From Sthenelais limicola (taxonomy: Eukaryota; Annelida; Polychaeta; Phyllodocida; Sigalionidae): a stretch of DNA of 64,000 nt. The notes below the pieces were generated by a model. That model searched no databases. It was not told where the DNA came from and was given only the letters and a program-made list of their open reading frames with translations. Shown piece after piece: positions 34,530 to 46,498 of this stretch. The stretch lies in contig OW804098.1 of the NCBI GenBank assembly GCA_942159475.1, positions 10,084,406-10,148,405 on the forward strand. The letters are read 5' to 3'. Position numbers and translations under genes: made by a program. The first letter of the stretch is position 1. Each line of letters opens with the position of its first letter.

Positions 34530-35765
34530 GGGAAAAGTGAGGAGAGAGAGAGGGAGCGGGAGGGGAGAGGGAGCGGGAAAGAGAGTGAGAGGAGGGGGAG
34601 AGTGAAGAAGGGAGAGGGAGATAGAAGAGGTAGCAACAAAAGAGGGTGGGCAGAAGGGAGAGAGACAGGATGAGAGAGGGGGAGGGGAGAGAGACAGGAT
34701 GAGAGAGGGCAAGAGAGAGGGAAAGAGGAGAGAGAGAGGGGGAGAGGAGGAGAGAGGGGGAGGAGGAGAGAGAGGGGAGGAGAGAGGGGGAGGAGGAGAG
34801 AGAGAGGAGGAGAGAGGGGGAGGAGAAGAGAGAGAGGATGTGAGAGGGGGAGGAGGAGAAAGAGAGGATGTGAGAGGGGGAGAGGAGAGAGAGAGGATGT
34901 GAGAGGGGGAGAGGAGAGAGAGAGGATGAAAGAGGGGGAGAGGAGAGAGAGAGGATGAGAGAGGGGGAGGAGGAGAAAGAGAGGATGTGAGAGGGGGAGA
35001 GGAGAGAGAGGATGTGAGAGGAGGAGAGAGAGAGAGGATGTGAGAGGGGGAGGAGGAGAAAGAGAGGATGTGAGAGGAGGAGAGGAGAGAGAGAGGATGT
35101 GAGAGGAGGAGAGAGAGAGAGGATGTGAGAGGGGGAGGAGGAGAAAGAGAGGATGTGAGAGGGGGAGGAGGAGAAAGAGAGGATGTGAGAGGGGGAGAGG
35201 AGAGAGAGAGGATGAGAGAGGGGGAGAGGAGAGAGAGAGGATGAGAGAGGGGGAGGAGGAGAGAGAGAGGATGTGAGAGGGGGAGGAGGAGAAAGAGAGG
35301 ATGAGAGAGGGGGAGAGGAGAGAGAGAGGATGTGAGAGGGGGAGAGGAGAGAGAGAGGATGTGAGAGGGGGAGGAGGAGAGAGAGAGGATGAGAGAGGGG
35401 GAGAGGAGAGAGAGAGGATGAGAGAGGGAGAGGAGAGAGAGAGAGGATGAGAGAGGGGGAGGGGAGAGAGAGAGAGAGGGGGAGAGGAGAGATAGAGGAT
35501 GAGAGAGGGGGAGAGGCGAGAGAGGGGATGTGAGAGGGGGTGGGGAGAGAGAGAGGATGAGAGAGAGGGAGGAGGAGAGAGAGAGGGGGAGGAGAGAGAG
35601 AGGATGTGAGAGGGGGAGGAGAGAGGGAGTGGAGAGGAGAGAGGGAGCAATGAGAGAGAGGGAGGAGGAGAGAGGAGACAGGGAGCAAGGAAAGAGGGGT
35701 AGAATGAGAGAGGGAGAGGAGAGGGAGAGAGGTGTCGGGGTATAGAGGGTAGGAAGAGGGAGACA
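34530..35765 (+). repeat. 1.2-kb purine tract with about 30-bp internal unit
   Basis: Repeats of GAGAGGATGTGAGAGGGGGA with AGGAGGAGAAAGA. ORFs on the minus strand over 400 codons are Ser/Pro/Leu artefacts. Confidence 0.97.
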
Positions 35766-35942
35766 GAGGACTGCCTTTGTTCCTTCGGTTCCAACCGTGC
35801 AAATCCTATCGCATCTCCTCTCTAAAGCTCTTTCTTTAACACAAACAGTGTAAAACGGATCAGTGGATCACCCCCCTTAGCGCCGCCACATGAATGGTTT
35901 AGTTCAGCTGTATGCCACAGGGCAACATTTGAGAACTAGAAC

Positions 35943-36181
35943 ATGAGTCAGACTTCCAGAAAATGTACAATTGGCAGCTCTACACATTTGGGAAATTCTG
36001 CTGAATTAGGCTGAAAAATGATGAATATCGGGTATATCTGAGTATATTTGGTATTGCATTGATTTAAAGTATCAGTTCTGTTATGATAAACTGCATTTTG
36101 AAGCTCATTTTTGTCTTAAATGTGTGTTATTTGAGAGGATTGGTGAAGGCGAATTGTACATTTTCTGAAAATCTCACCCAC
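35943..36181 (+). mobile_element. family A MITE (alpha)
   Basis: Left end GAGTCAGACTTCCAG is shared with the inner copy at 37147, so the two are close relatives. Confidence 0.83.
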
Positions 36182-36405
36182 ACGAAGATAGTGGTTGTGA
36201 GCAGAGGGCATGGGGAGCCTGACCTTTGCGAACTGGCTTCCCTCAGACAGAATATTCTAGAAAAATATCAGTAAATTCATCTGGTCGATTCATTAGTACT
36301 TTGTGTAAATGGGAATGATGAATGGATGTAAATATATGATATATATTACAGTTATGATTACAGCAAGCAATTTATACAAACAGGTACATGGTAGCACAGA
36401 GACAA

Positions 36406-36819
36406 TATGTGATATGTTACAGGAAAAGGAGTCATAAGTCGCAAACAATAGATTTTGAGATATCATCATATTTGAAAAGATGAGATCTAGCTGATTCCAA
36501 TGATAGTAAACAGTCTAATAATCTAATAAGTATTTCTAGATTTTAAGTTTGATATTTTCGTTTTTGAAAAGAATAGTTTCCAATATTTCTGGGGGTCAAT
36601 AAACAATAAAGTAACTAAATGTAGTCCATATTAGGACCTTTGAAACGAAAGGACATATTACATAGATTGTCCTGAAATGTGATACATCGATTGATGTAGC
36701 TATAAGTGATAAACACTAAAAGAATTAGAACATTCCAATATTGTGATCTTGTAAAAAAACACTTTAAAAAATATCAATTTTGCGACTTATGACTCATTTT
36801 CCTGGAACACATCACATAT
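36406..36819 (+). mobile_element. family B MITE
   Basis: Complete. Confidence 0.87.
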
Positions 36820-37061
36820 GAAGTAAAGTGCTTAACAAGAATAGATAAGAATATAATGATATAGAGAGGTTTCCTATCCTATAGAACATTATGACTGCCA
36901 TGGCTATTTATATTCTCTTCTATCAGAATTACTTTAAATGTTGTCCAATGTAAATAAGTTAAGGTTATTGGTCTGCTTCTGTGAGACAATCTGTGAGATT
37001 TGACATGGCAAATGGCGGGGGTTTTAACATGGCGAATGGCGGGGTTTTGTCGGGGGGGGGG

Positions 37062-37537
37062 GGGTAAGAAAATGCACAATCTATAGTTCTACACATCTCA
37101 CAAATTCTGCTAAATTAGAGTAAAAACTGATAAATACTGAATATATGAGTCAGACTTCCAGAAAATGTACAATTGGCAGCTCTACACATTTGGGAAAATC
37201 TGCTGAATTAGGCTGGAAAATGATGAATACCGAATATATCTGAGTATATTTGGTATCACATTGATTGAAAGTGTCAGTTCCGTTATGTTAAACTGCATTT
37301 TGAAGCTCATTTTCGTCTTAAATGTGGGTTATTTGAGAGGATTGGTGAAGGCGAATTGTACATTTTCTGTAAATCTGACCCATATCTGAGTGTATTATGT
37401 ATTGTATTCTTTTAATAAATCTGTCTGGTTAGGTTGAACTGGATTTTGAACCTGATTTTCGTCTTAAATTTGGGTTATTTGAGAGGATTGGTGAAGCCTG
37501 AAGGCCAATTGTACATTTTCCGACGATTTCACCCACG
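37062..37537 (+). mobile_element. family A MITE (gamma) split by another family A copy
   Basis: The outer interior runs 37062-37146 and resumes at 37385 (CTGAGTGTATTATGTATTG) to GATTTCACCCACG at 37537. Confidence 0.83.
37147..37385 (+). mobile_element. inner family A MITE (alpha)
   Basis: Complete copy inserted at a TA in an older gamma copy; ATAT on both sides. Confidence 0.85.
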
Positions 37538-37586
37538 TGTCATCTTATTTCAAGATTAGCTTAACAAATAGGCGAAAATAATATAA

Positions 37587-37812
37587 TATGGGTCAGAGCC
37601 AGGGAGTCAGATAATGTACAATTCGTGCCAAGCCTTTCAACGAACTCAAATCTAAGACAAAAATGAGGTTCAAAATAATCAAAAGGAGTTCGACACAACT
37701 GAACAGATGTTTTAATCAACGTAAATATACTCAGACATACTTATATTTACTATTATTTATCCCTTTTCAATCCGATTTAGCAAAGTATACTAATTGTGTA
37801 GAGCTGCCATTT
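37587..37812 (-). mobile_element. family A relative, right end altered
   Basis: Starts GGGTCAGAGCCAGGGAGTC. The interior is A-like, and the end passes into the 160-bp direct repeat. Confidence 0.6.
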
Positions 37813-38346
37813 TGAGAGGCCCGAATTCTTTTGGATGTGAACAAAAGAAGCAGACTCAAAACCACATAAATCTAATCGAAAAATCGTGATACATTTTGTA
37901 ATGTTTCTGAATGTGCATTTCTGTCTAGCCTGGCTCATACAACTAATATTTGGGCCAGATTTTCAGAAAATGTACAATTGGCAGCTCTACATATTTAGGA
38001 AATTCTCCTAAATTAGGCTGAACAATGATGACTACCGGGTATATCTGAGTATATTTGGTATCACATTGATTTAAAGTATCAGTTCTGTTATGTTAAACTG
38101 CATTTTGAAGCTCATTTTTGTCTTAAATGTGGGTTATTTGAGAGGATTGGTGAAGGCGAATTGTACATTTTCTGAAAATTTGACCCATATACTAATTGTG
38201 TAGAGCTGCTGATTGTACATTTTGAGACGGACCGACCCTTTTAAAGGTGAACAAAAGAAACAAAACCACACAATTTATTCGAAAAATCGTGATAAATGTT
38301 TCTGAATGCGCATTTCTGTCTAGCCTGACTCATACAACTAATATTT
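37786..38346 (+). repeat. 160-bp direct repeat pair bracketing a MITE
   Basis: Both arms share ACTAATTGTGTAGAGCTG, then GTGAACAAAAGAA, ATTCGAAAAATCGTGATA-like sequence and CATACAACTAATATT, with small indels. Confidence 0.85.
37951..38189 (+). mobile_element. family A MITE (alpha) between 160-bp direct repeats
   Basis: Complete. The sequence before it (37786-37950) is repeated right after it (38188-38346). Confidence 0.85.
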
Positions 38347-38567
38347 ACAGTCTATATTTCCTTGCCTAAGAGACAAGACAATCGGCACAATGCACCGACA
38401 TCGCCACACAACATATTATATTTGTGAATATATCACTAGTGGTTGACAGTTATTTGCAGAGTAAGTGAAGGATCACACAAATAAATAATTCTCTGGAAAG
38501 TAAAAGTTTGTTTATTACTGTACCAGGGACAGGACGTTTGAACTTGTAACCTTCCAGGCAGGAGTCA

Positions 38568-38981
38568 TTTGTGATTCGTTTTAGGAAGATGAGTCATAAG
38601 TCGCAAAATATGGATTTTGAGATACCACCATATTTGAAAAGAGAAGATCAAGCCGATTCCAATGATAGAAAACACTAGGGCACCTAATATGTACTTCTAT
38701 ATTCTATGTTTGAATATTTCTATGTTTGAAAGAAAAGGTTTGCAATGTTTCTAGATGGGTAATTACCAGTAAAGTAACTAAATATACTCCATAGAATGGC
38801 CTTCAAAACGCAAAGATATATTCAATACAATGTCCTGAAATTTGTCAGATGGATTCATATTACTATAATTGCTAAACCCTCTAACAATCAGAACATTTCA
38901 AGAAAGAGATCTTGTAAAAAAGAAGGTTTGAAATATATAAATTTTGCGACTTATGACTCATTTTCCTGAAACACATCACAT
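38568..38981 (+). mobile_element. family B MITE
   Basis: Complete. Confidence 0.87.
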
Positions 38982-39360
38982 TTGTTTCTCTTTGTTTGAT
39001 AAAGTTGTATCATTTTAAAGCTACATTCTCAGCTAAGATGACCATAAACCTACTTTTCTCAATCTTTTCTTTCTCTGATCCTTAGAACTTAACTAACTGT
39101 GAAAGGGACATTTGAATACTGAAAATGAAACAGATCTGTATTTCCTGCTTTTCATGATTTCTTTTCTGGAGATCTCCATACATTTGTCATTTGTTGTTGT
39201 TGTTGTTCTTATGATGCTTAATGGTAGACGAGGATTGAGTTGTGATGTCGTAAAAAGATTCTGTCTAAAAAATATTTTCTTGGTATTATTATTATTTTCC
39301 GACCTCAGTGATGGCTGAGAAAAGCACCTGTAGCTGGTGTAATGTTGTCGCTGAATAAAT

Positions 39361-39780
39361 ATATGATGTGTTACGAGAAAATGAGTCACAAGTCGCAAAT
39401 TTGGTGTTTTTCAAAGCGATTTATTCACAAGATGTCTTTGTGGAAATGATTTCCTTATTGGGCTGCTTAACGCTGTCCGTAGCATTAATACATTACCGAA
39501 TTTCAAGACAGGGTATCAAATATATCAAAGCATTTCTAAGGCCATTATATAGAGTATATTTAGCTCCTTTACTAGTAATTGTCCACCCAGATATATTGCA
39601 AACTTCTTTTTTTTCCAAAATAGAAATATCAAACTTAAAATATAGAAATACTTATTAGATGTCCTTCATCTTTACTATCATTAAAATCGGCTTGATCTCA
39701 TCTTTTCAAATAATTATGATGATGTCTCAAAATCATTTTTTGACGACTAATGACTCATTTCTCGGTAACACATCGCATAC
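39361..39780 (-). mobile_element. family B MITE
   Basis: Complete, right end more diverged. Confidence 0.83.
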
Positions 39781-39916
39781 ATGTATTTTATATTAACTAA
39801 ACTAAAGAGTGACAACTTTAGATGAATATGATTTATAGTGCAACCTGTTAGCTTCTTGATGCAGTTATCAAGGCAGTGCAATCCTGATATTTTTAATTTC
39901 ATCCAGGATTCCCTAT

Positions 39917-40155
39917 ATACGTCAGATTTTCAGAAAATGCACAATTGGCAGCTCTACACATTTAGGAAATTCTGCTAAATTAGAGTGAAAAATGAAGAAT
40001 ATCGGGTATATCGGAGAATATGTGGTATCACATTGATTTAAAGTATCAGTTATGTTATGTTAAACTGCATTTCAAGCTCATTTTTGTCTTAAATGTGGGT
40101 TATATGAGAGAATTGGTGAAGGCGAATTGTACATTTTTTGAAAATCTGACCCATA
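39917..40155 (+). mobile_element. family A MITE (alpha)
   Basis: Complete. Confidence 0.85.
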
Positions 40156-40468
40156 TTGTGGAGGCGTAGAGTTGGGTGTGGTCATTCTTAGACAGAAAAC
40201 CTCTCTCAAGTTCTAATCTAAAGGTGTGGGATTCTATAGGTCCTGACACTTGATATAATCAGAAAATATTATTTCTTTTCTAGTGAACACTAGATTTAAA
40301 TCATTGCTTTGATTCCAAAATTAATATTACAACAACTTGATGTTACAAAAGTCATATTACCATCTTTTCTGGTCAATGTTGTAATGATATTGTATAAGAA
40401 TGAGAAGTATGTTTTTACCAGGCTGCTGTTAAGTTCAGCTCCATCTATAGAATCATGAGTATCATAAT

Positions 40469-40880
40469 TGTGATGTGTTTCAGGAAAATGAGTCACAAGT
40501 CGCAAAAAATGGATTTTGAGATATCATTATATTATTTGAAAAGATGAGATCAAGTCGATTCTAATGATACTATACAGTCCAATGATCTAATAAGTATTTC
40601 CAGATTTTAAGTTTGATATTTTTGCTTTTGAAAAGAAAAGTTTGGAATATTTCTGGGGGGAAATAACCAGTAAAGTAATCAAATATACTCCATCTGAGGA
40701 CCTTTAAAACGAGAGAATATATTTAATACATTGTTTTGAAATTTGATACATCGACTGACGTTACTATAGGTGATAAAATCCCAAAAAATCTGAACATTCC
40801 AATAAAGTGATCTTATAAAATAAACATTTTGAAAAAAATAATTTTTGCGACTTATGACTCATTTTCCTAAAACGGATCAT
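40469..40880 (+). mobile_element. family B MITE
   Basis: Complete; right end AACGGATCAT. Confidence 0.85.
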
Positions 40881-40884
40881 TATT

Positions 40885-41255
40885 TACCAGGCCATCTTGA
40901 ATCTTGATTTGCAAGTGGGTCAGATTTTCAGAAAATGTACAATTCAATTTCGCCAATCTTCTCAAATAACCCAAATTTCAGACGAAAATAAAGTTCAAAA
41001 CACAATTTGCCTAGTATTGACCAAATTGCAGCCCAATTTAGCAGAATTTACTAAAAGTGTACAGCTGCCAATTGTACATTTTCTGAAAATATGATCCAAG
41101 TACGGGAGTTGGTTGTAAAACCTAAAGAAGATGATTTATAGAAAGAACAGTATTGTTGAAAATATTTTTTTAAAAAAAAGTTGCAAACTATTTGTTGGTC
41201 AGATTCAAGTGAATCCAACCAGAAATGTAAGAGACATGCGCAGTGACACCTATTG
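40885..41255 (+). mobile_element. family C remnant with family A inside
   Basis: GCCATCTTGAATCTTGATTTG before the A copy and ...AGACATGCGCAGTGACACC after it. Much of the interior is lost. Confidence 0.45.
40916..41099 (-). mobile_element. family A MITE, internally deleted
   Basis: Both ends, 184 bp. Flanks look like two parts of a family C copy. Confidence 0.78.
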
Positions 41256-41303
41256 CATATTCAGATTCAAGCGTGGAAAACTTCTCAAGTTCATAAAAGT
41301 ATT

Positions 41304-41719
41304 AATGTGATGTGTTTTAGGAAAATGAGTCACAAGTCGCAAAAATTCATATTTTTCAAATTGTTTTTCTCACAAGATCTCTTTATTGAAATGTTCTGAT
41401 TTTAGAAGGGTTTCGCACTTATAGTCATATGAAGCCATGTAAGAAGTTTCGGGACATTGAATTGAATATATGCTTGCGTTTTGAAGGCCTTTGTATGGCG
41501 TATATTTAGTTACTTTACTGATAACTACCCATCAAGAAACAGTGCAAACTTTTTTTTTTCAAAAATAAAAATATCAAACTTAAAATATAGTAAGACTTAT
41601 TAGGTGACCTAGTGTTTACTATCATTGGAATTGACTTGATCTCCTCTTTTCAAATCTGCTGATATCTCAAAATCCAAATTTTGCGACTTATGACTCATTT
41701 TCCTAAAACGGATCACATT
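41304..41719 (-). mobile_element. family B MITE
   Basis: Complete. Confidence 0.86.
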
Positions 41720-42058
41720 TGTCAAGTGTCACACTTGAGTCTAAACTCCCAAAAGTTGTTTGATATTAGAAATGAATAGATCAAGCGCATTCCAGCGATG
41801 TTAACCCATCGACAATTGGAGAGGTTCTTCTATTTTGTTTGGTGCTTGAAAAAAGTGACTATCAGTAAAGAAGTTTTAAGATATACCTCCTTAGGATGAC
41901 CTTAGAAACGCATAAATATATTAGCCTTGAAATTTGGTACAGGTATTTATACGATTAAAAGCACTAAAGAACGTCCTACAAAGAGTTCTTGTGAAATAAA
42001 CATGGCAAAATATCCTTTTTTCTACTTTAGACTTATTTGCCTGTGACACATCACATTT
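41720..42058 (+). mobile_element. old family B relative
   Basis: Follows the previous copy directly. The interior matches in order (GATCAAGCGCATTCCA, ACCTTAGAAACGCA, GACACATCACAT) but is much more diverged. Confidence 0.6.
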
Positions 42059-42169
42059 GTTCTTGTGGTGTCCGACTCATAGCATGACCAGTGATGAACG
42101 GCCTCCTGGGAGAGTTTCAACACTTACACATAGATCTTACAGTCTTCAACAGATGGTTCAAATACACCT

Positions 42170-43180
42170 TGAGGAGGGGGGAGGTAGATGGCGGGGGAAG
42201 GGGAGGTAGAGACTGAGGCAGCATGGACGTTGATAGGAGAGATCATGAGAGGGGAGAGAGGGCAGGGGAAGAAGAAGAAAGTAGAGAGGAGAGGGGAAGA
42301 AGAAGAGAGGGGAAGGGGAGGAAAAGGGAGCGAGGAGGAGGGGGAGGGCAAGAAGAGGACGGGAGTGAGGAAGAAGTGGAGGGGAGGGAGGAGAGGGGAA
42401 GGAGACGGACAGAGTAAGAAGGAGAAGGGACAGAGTAAGAAGGAGACGGACAGAGTAAGAAGGTGAAGGGACATAGTAAGAAGGAGAAGGGACAGAGTAA
42501 GAAGGAGAAGGGACAGAGTAAGAAGGAGAAGGGACAGAGTAAGAAGGAGAAGGGACAGAGTAAGAAGGAGAAGGGGCAGAGTAAGAAGGAGAAGGAGAAG
42601 GGGGGTTAGAGATGGTGGAGGGGGGGGGGGCAGGGGAGGTACAGCCTGAGACAGAAGGGACGTTGAAGGGAGAGATCATGAGAGGGGAAGAAGAGGAGTG
42701 GAGAGAGGAGAGGGGAACAAGAGGAGAGGGGAAAGGTAGGGAAGGAAAGGAGAGAAAAGAGGAGGGGAGAGCTGAAGAAGAGTAAGGGAGTGAGGAAGAA
42801 GAGGAGAGGAGAGAGGAGAGGGGAAGAACAGGAAGGGACATATGAGAGGGAAGGGAGAGGAAGGGAGAGGGGAAGACGAAGGGACAGAGTAAGAAGGAGA
42901 AGGTACAGAGGAAGAAAAGGAGAGGAAGGGAAGAAGAGGAAGGAAGAGAGGAAGAAGAGGGAGAGGAGAGGGTATGAAGAGGAAGGAAGGGAGGAGCGGG
43001 GACGAAGAGGAAGAAGAGAGGGGAAGAAGAGGAGGGACAGAGTAAGAAGTGGAAGGGACAGAGGAAGAAAAGGAGGGGAGGGAAAGAAGAGGAGGGGAGA
43101 GATCAGAGGGGATGAAGAGGAATGGAAAGTGGAGGTGGAGAGGAGAGAGAGAGAGGGCGGGGAGGGAAGAGTGAGCAGAG
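42170..43180 (+). repeat. purine tract with AGTAAGAAGGAGAAGGGACAG minisatellite
   Basis: GA-rich. Between about 42410 and 42600 a 21-bp unit (GGGACAGAGTAAGAAGGAGAA and variants) is repeated about eight times. Two diverged half-kilobase segments (42186-42260 and 42600-42690) share GTAGAGA/CTGAGRCAG...GGACGTTGA, suggesting an internal duplication. Confidence 0.93.
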
Positions 43181-44560
43181 AATGAACAGGAGAGCTATAG
43201 AGAGGAGAGAGAGAGAATGAACAGGAGAGCTAGAGAGAGCTAGAGAGAGCTAGAGAGAGCTAGAGAGAGCTAGAGAGGGTGGGAAGGGAAGAGCGAGCAG
43301 AGAATGAACAGGAGAGAGAGAGGGGGTGGGGAGGGAAGAGAGAGAGAGAAAGAACAGGAGAGAGAGAGAGGAGAGAGAGAGAGGGGGGGGGGGAAAGAGC
43401 GAGCAGAGAATGAACAGGATAGCTAGAGAGGAGAGAGAGGGGAGAGAGAGGGCGGGGAGGGAAGAGAGAGAGAGAGAATGAACAGGAGGGAGAGAGAGGG
43501 TGGGGAGGGAAGAGCGAGCAGAGAATGAACAGGAGAGAGAGAGAGAGAGGGTGGGGAGGGAAGAGAAAGAGAGAGAGAATGAACAGGAGAGAGAGATAGA
43601 GGGTGGGGAGGGAAGAGAGAGAGAGAATGAACAGGAGAGAGAGAGAGAGGGTGGGGAGGGAAGAGAGAGAGAGAGAAAGAACAGGAGAGAGAGAGAGAGG
43701 GTGGGGAGGGAAGAGAGAGAGAGAATGAACAGGAGAGAGAGAGAGGGTGTGGAGGGAAGAGAGAGAGAGAGAATGAACAGGAGAGAGAGAGAGAGGGTGT
43801 GGAGGGAAGAGAGAGAGAGAGAATGAACAGGAAAGGGAGAGAGAGGGGAGGGAAGAGTGAGCAGAGAATGAACAGGAGAGAGAGAGAGATGGTGTGGAGG
43901 GAAGAGAGAGAGAGAATGAACAAGAGAGGGAGAGAGGGTGTGGAGGGAAGAGAGAGAGAGAGAATGAACAGGAGAGCTATAGAGAGGAGAGAGAGAATGA
44001 ACAGGAGAGCTAGAGAGAGAGAGGGCGGGGAGGGAAGAGCGAGCAGAGAATGAACAGGAGAGAGAGAGAGAGAGGGGGGGGAGGGAAGAGAGAGAGAGAA
44101 TGAACAGGAGAGAGAGAGAGGGTGGGGAGGGAAGAGAGAGAGAGAGAATGAACAGGAGAGAGAGAGAGGGAGGGAAGAGAGAGAGAGAGAGAATGAACAG
44201 GAGAGAGAGAGAGGGGGGGGAGGGAAGAGAGAGAGAGAGAATGAACAGGAGAGAGAGAGAGGGGGGGAGGGAAGAGAGAGAGAGAATGAACAGGAGAGAG
44301 AGAGAGGGTGGGGAGGGAAGAGAGAGAGAGAATGAACAGGAGAGAGAGAGAGAGGGCGGGGAGGGAAGAGTGAGCAGAGAATGAACAGGGAGAGAGAGAG
44401 GGGGGGGAGGGAAGAGAGAGAGAGAATGAACAGGAGAGAGAGAGAGAGGAGAGAGAGAGAGAGGGGGGGGGGGAAAGAGTGAGCAGAGAATGAACAGGAG
44501 AGCTGGAGAGAGAGGAGAGAAAGAGAGACCGTAGACTGATAGAATGAGTGAAAGAGGGTG
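43181..44560 (+). repeat. purine satellite, GAATGAACAGGAGAGAGAG unit
   Basis: Roughly 25 units, mostly 45-60 bp, each with GAATGAACAGGAGAG, a GA run, GGGTGGGGAGGGAAGAG and another GA run. Some units carry GCGAGCAG or GCTATAGAG variants, giving a loose higher-order pattern. Confidence 0.93.
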
Positions 44561-44782
44561 GCAAGACATTCATAGCCTAATCAAAGTCTGGAATAATAAA
44601 TAAGCGCCCTCCAGTGGCAATGTACAATATTTCATCCAGGCAACATCCACTTCTTACTCCAACTTTTTGTTCCCTATAGAATTACATGAAGGGAGTAACC
44701 GCATCTATCACTGGGGAGGTCCCCCTGACCCTGTCAAACAGTTATTATTCATGTTAAGTCCCCGTGATATTGAGGTCAATAT

Positions 44783-45021
44783 ATGGGTCAGATTTTCAGA
44801 AAGTGTACAATTCACCTTCACCAATCCTCTCAAATAACCCAAATTTCTGACAAAAATAAAGTTCAAAATACAGTTCAACCTAACCAAACAGATTGCTAGA
44901 AACCATGTAATGCCGAATATACTAGAATTTACATAGTATTGACCAAATTGCAGCCTAATTTAGCAAAATTTACTAAATGTGCACAGCTGCCAATTTTACA
45001 TTTTCTGAAAATCTGACCCAT
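44783..45021 (-). mobile_element. family A MITE (beta) between direct repeats
   Basis: Complete. Flanked by a 35-bp repeat (CGTGATATTGAGG core) at 44747-44782 and 45020-45057. Confidence 0.85.
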
Positions 45022-45054
45022 TCATGTTGTTTAGTCCTCGTGATATTGAGGCAA

Positions 45055-45337
45055 TATGGGTCAGGCCGGCTATTAATGTACATTTGGCAGCTCTGCTGGC
45101 GCTGAAAAAAAATTTATAGCATACCCACCTGTGCATCTTATGTATAATTGCGATTGTGTTAATTCAAACATTTGTTCTTTTATGTTGAGCTGTATTTTGA
45201 AACTCATTTCTGTCTTATATTTGGGATATGTACAATGCTTTTAGGTACAAATAAATAATATGTTGAAGTGAATTATGTGGAATTTGAGAGGTTTATCAAA
45301 AACTATATTTACTTTTTTTGATGTCCCTGACCCATAC
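45055..45337 (+). mobile_element. diverged family A relative
   Basis: GGGTCAGGCCGGC...GATGTCCCTGACCCATA, with about 60 bp of extra sequence near the right end. Confidence 0.6.
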
Positions 45338-45354
45338 AAGACATTCAATAGATA

Positions 45355-45405
45355 GCTAGATTGATAGCTAGATAGCTAGATAAACAGACAGACAGATAAA
45401 TAGTA
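45355..45405 (+). repeat. GATA/GACA microsatellite
   Basis: GATAGCTAGATAGCTAGATA then ACAGACAGACAGATA. Confidence 0.88.
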
Positions 45406-45566
45406 GAAACAATTTTAGCATTGTATTCATTTTACATAAATTACAATCCCAGTCAGCCTGAATGACGGAAACTACACATTCAATTCATGGCAAAGTCACA
45501 ACTCCCGTGCAGAATGGGCCCACTTTTGTGCAGTGAACAGCGCGGGAGCGAATCGTGTTGGCTTAT

Positions 45567-45807
45567 AAGGGTCAGATTTTCAGAAAATGCACAATTTGCA
45601 GTTGTATACATCTCTCAAATTCTGCTCAAATTAGAGTTAAAAATGATAAATACTGAGTATATCTGAGTATATTCTGTATTGTATTCATTCAATAAATCTT
45701 TCTGGTTATGTTGAACTCTATTTTGAACCTGATTTTCGGCTTAAATTTGTGTTATTTGAGGAGATTGGTGAAGGCCAATTGTACATTTTCTGAAAACTTG
45801 ACCCATA
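45567..45807 (+). mobile_element. family A MITE (gamma)
   Basis: Complete. Confidence 0.85.
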
Positions 45808-45934
45808 AAAGAATCATAAGTTTTAACTGGGTTTATACCATTAAGGGAGAGCGTGGGATCTTTTTATATTTCTATTCTTTAGATAGACAGACAGTTTAGT
45901 ACAAAACTCCAATACATGTTTCATATAAAGATAT

Positions 45935-46178
45935 ATGGGTCAGATTTTCAGAAAATGTACAATTGGCAGCTGTATACATACATGTAATAAATTCTGTTAA
46001 ATTAGGCTGTAATTTGGTCAATACTAGGTAAATTCGGGTATATTCGGCATTGCATTGATTCTAGCAATCTGTTTGGTTAGGTTAAACATTTTTTTATACT
46101 TTATTTTCGTCTGAAATTTGGGTTATTTGAGAGGATTGGTGAAGGTAAATTGTACATTTTCTGGCGACTTCACCCATA
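45935..46178 (+). mobile_element. family A MITE (beta)
   Basis: Complete; right end CTGGCGACTTCACCC. Confidence 0.83.
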
Positions 46179-46498
46179 TAACAATTTGATAATACATAGC
46201 ACATTCATCCAGTCTCTCTAGAGATAATCACAACTCCCGTGCAGTATGCACCAGGTTTCGTGCAGTGAAAAGCACAGGAGATGTTTGATCTAAAGGGATC
46301 TTATCTGATTAGTTTCAGATCATTCCTGGCAAAGCGGGATTAAATATCTGTATGTCTACCTCCTCTTGACAATTACAGAAGAGCAATGAATCTGGAATCT
46401 ACATTCGGATTGAATTGGAAATCTAACTTTGTAAATATTATTGATAATATATCTTGAAGCAGATTAAACCTGTTCTAGTTTGTGTTTTATTACATATA

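Noticed and set aside
34499..35802. ORFs of 427 and 431 codons on the minus strand
   Set aside because: Same cause: the GA tract read as CT on the other strand.
43250..44573. 439-codon ORF on the minus strand
   Set aside because: Satellite of GA units; only Ser/Leu/Pro/Phe/His/Val, frame tied to the repeat.
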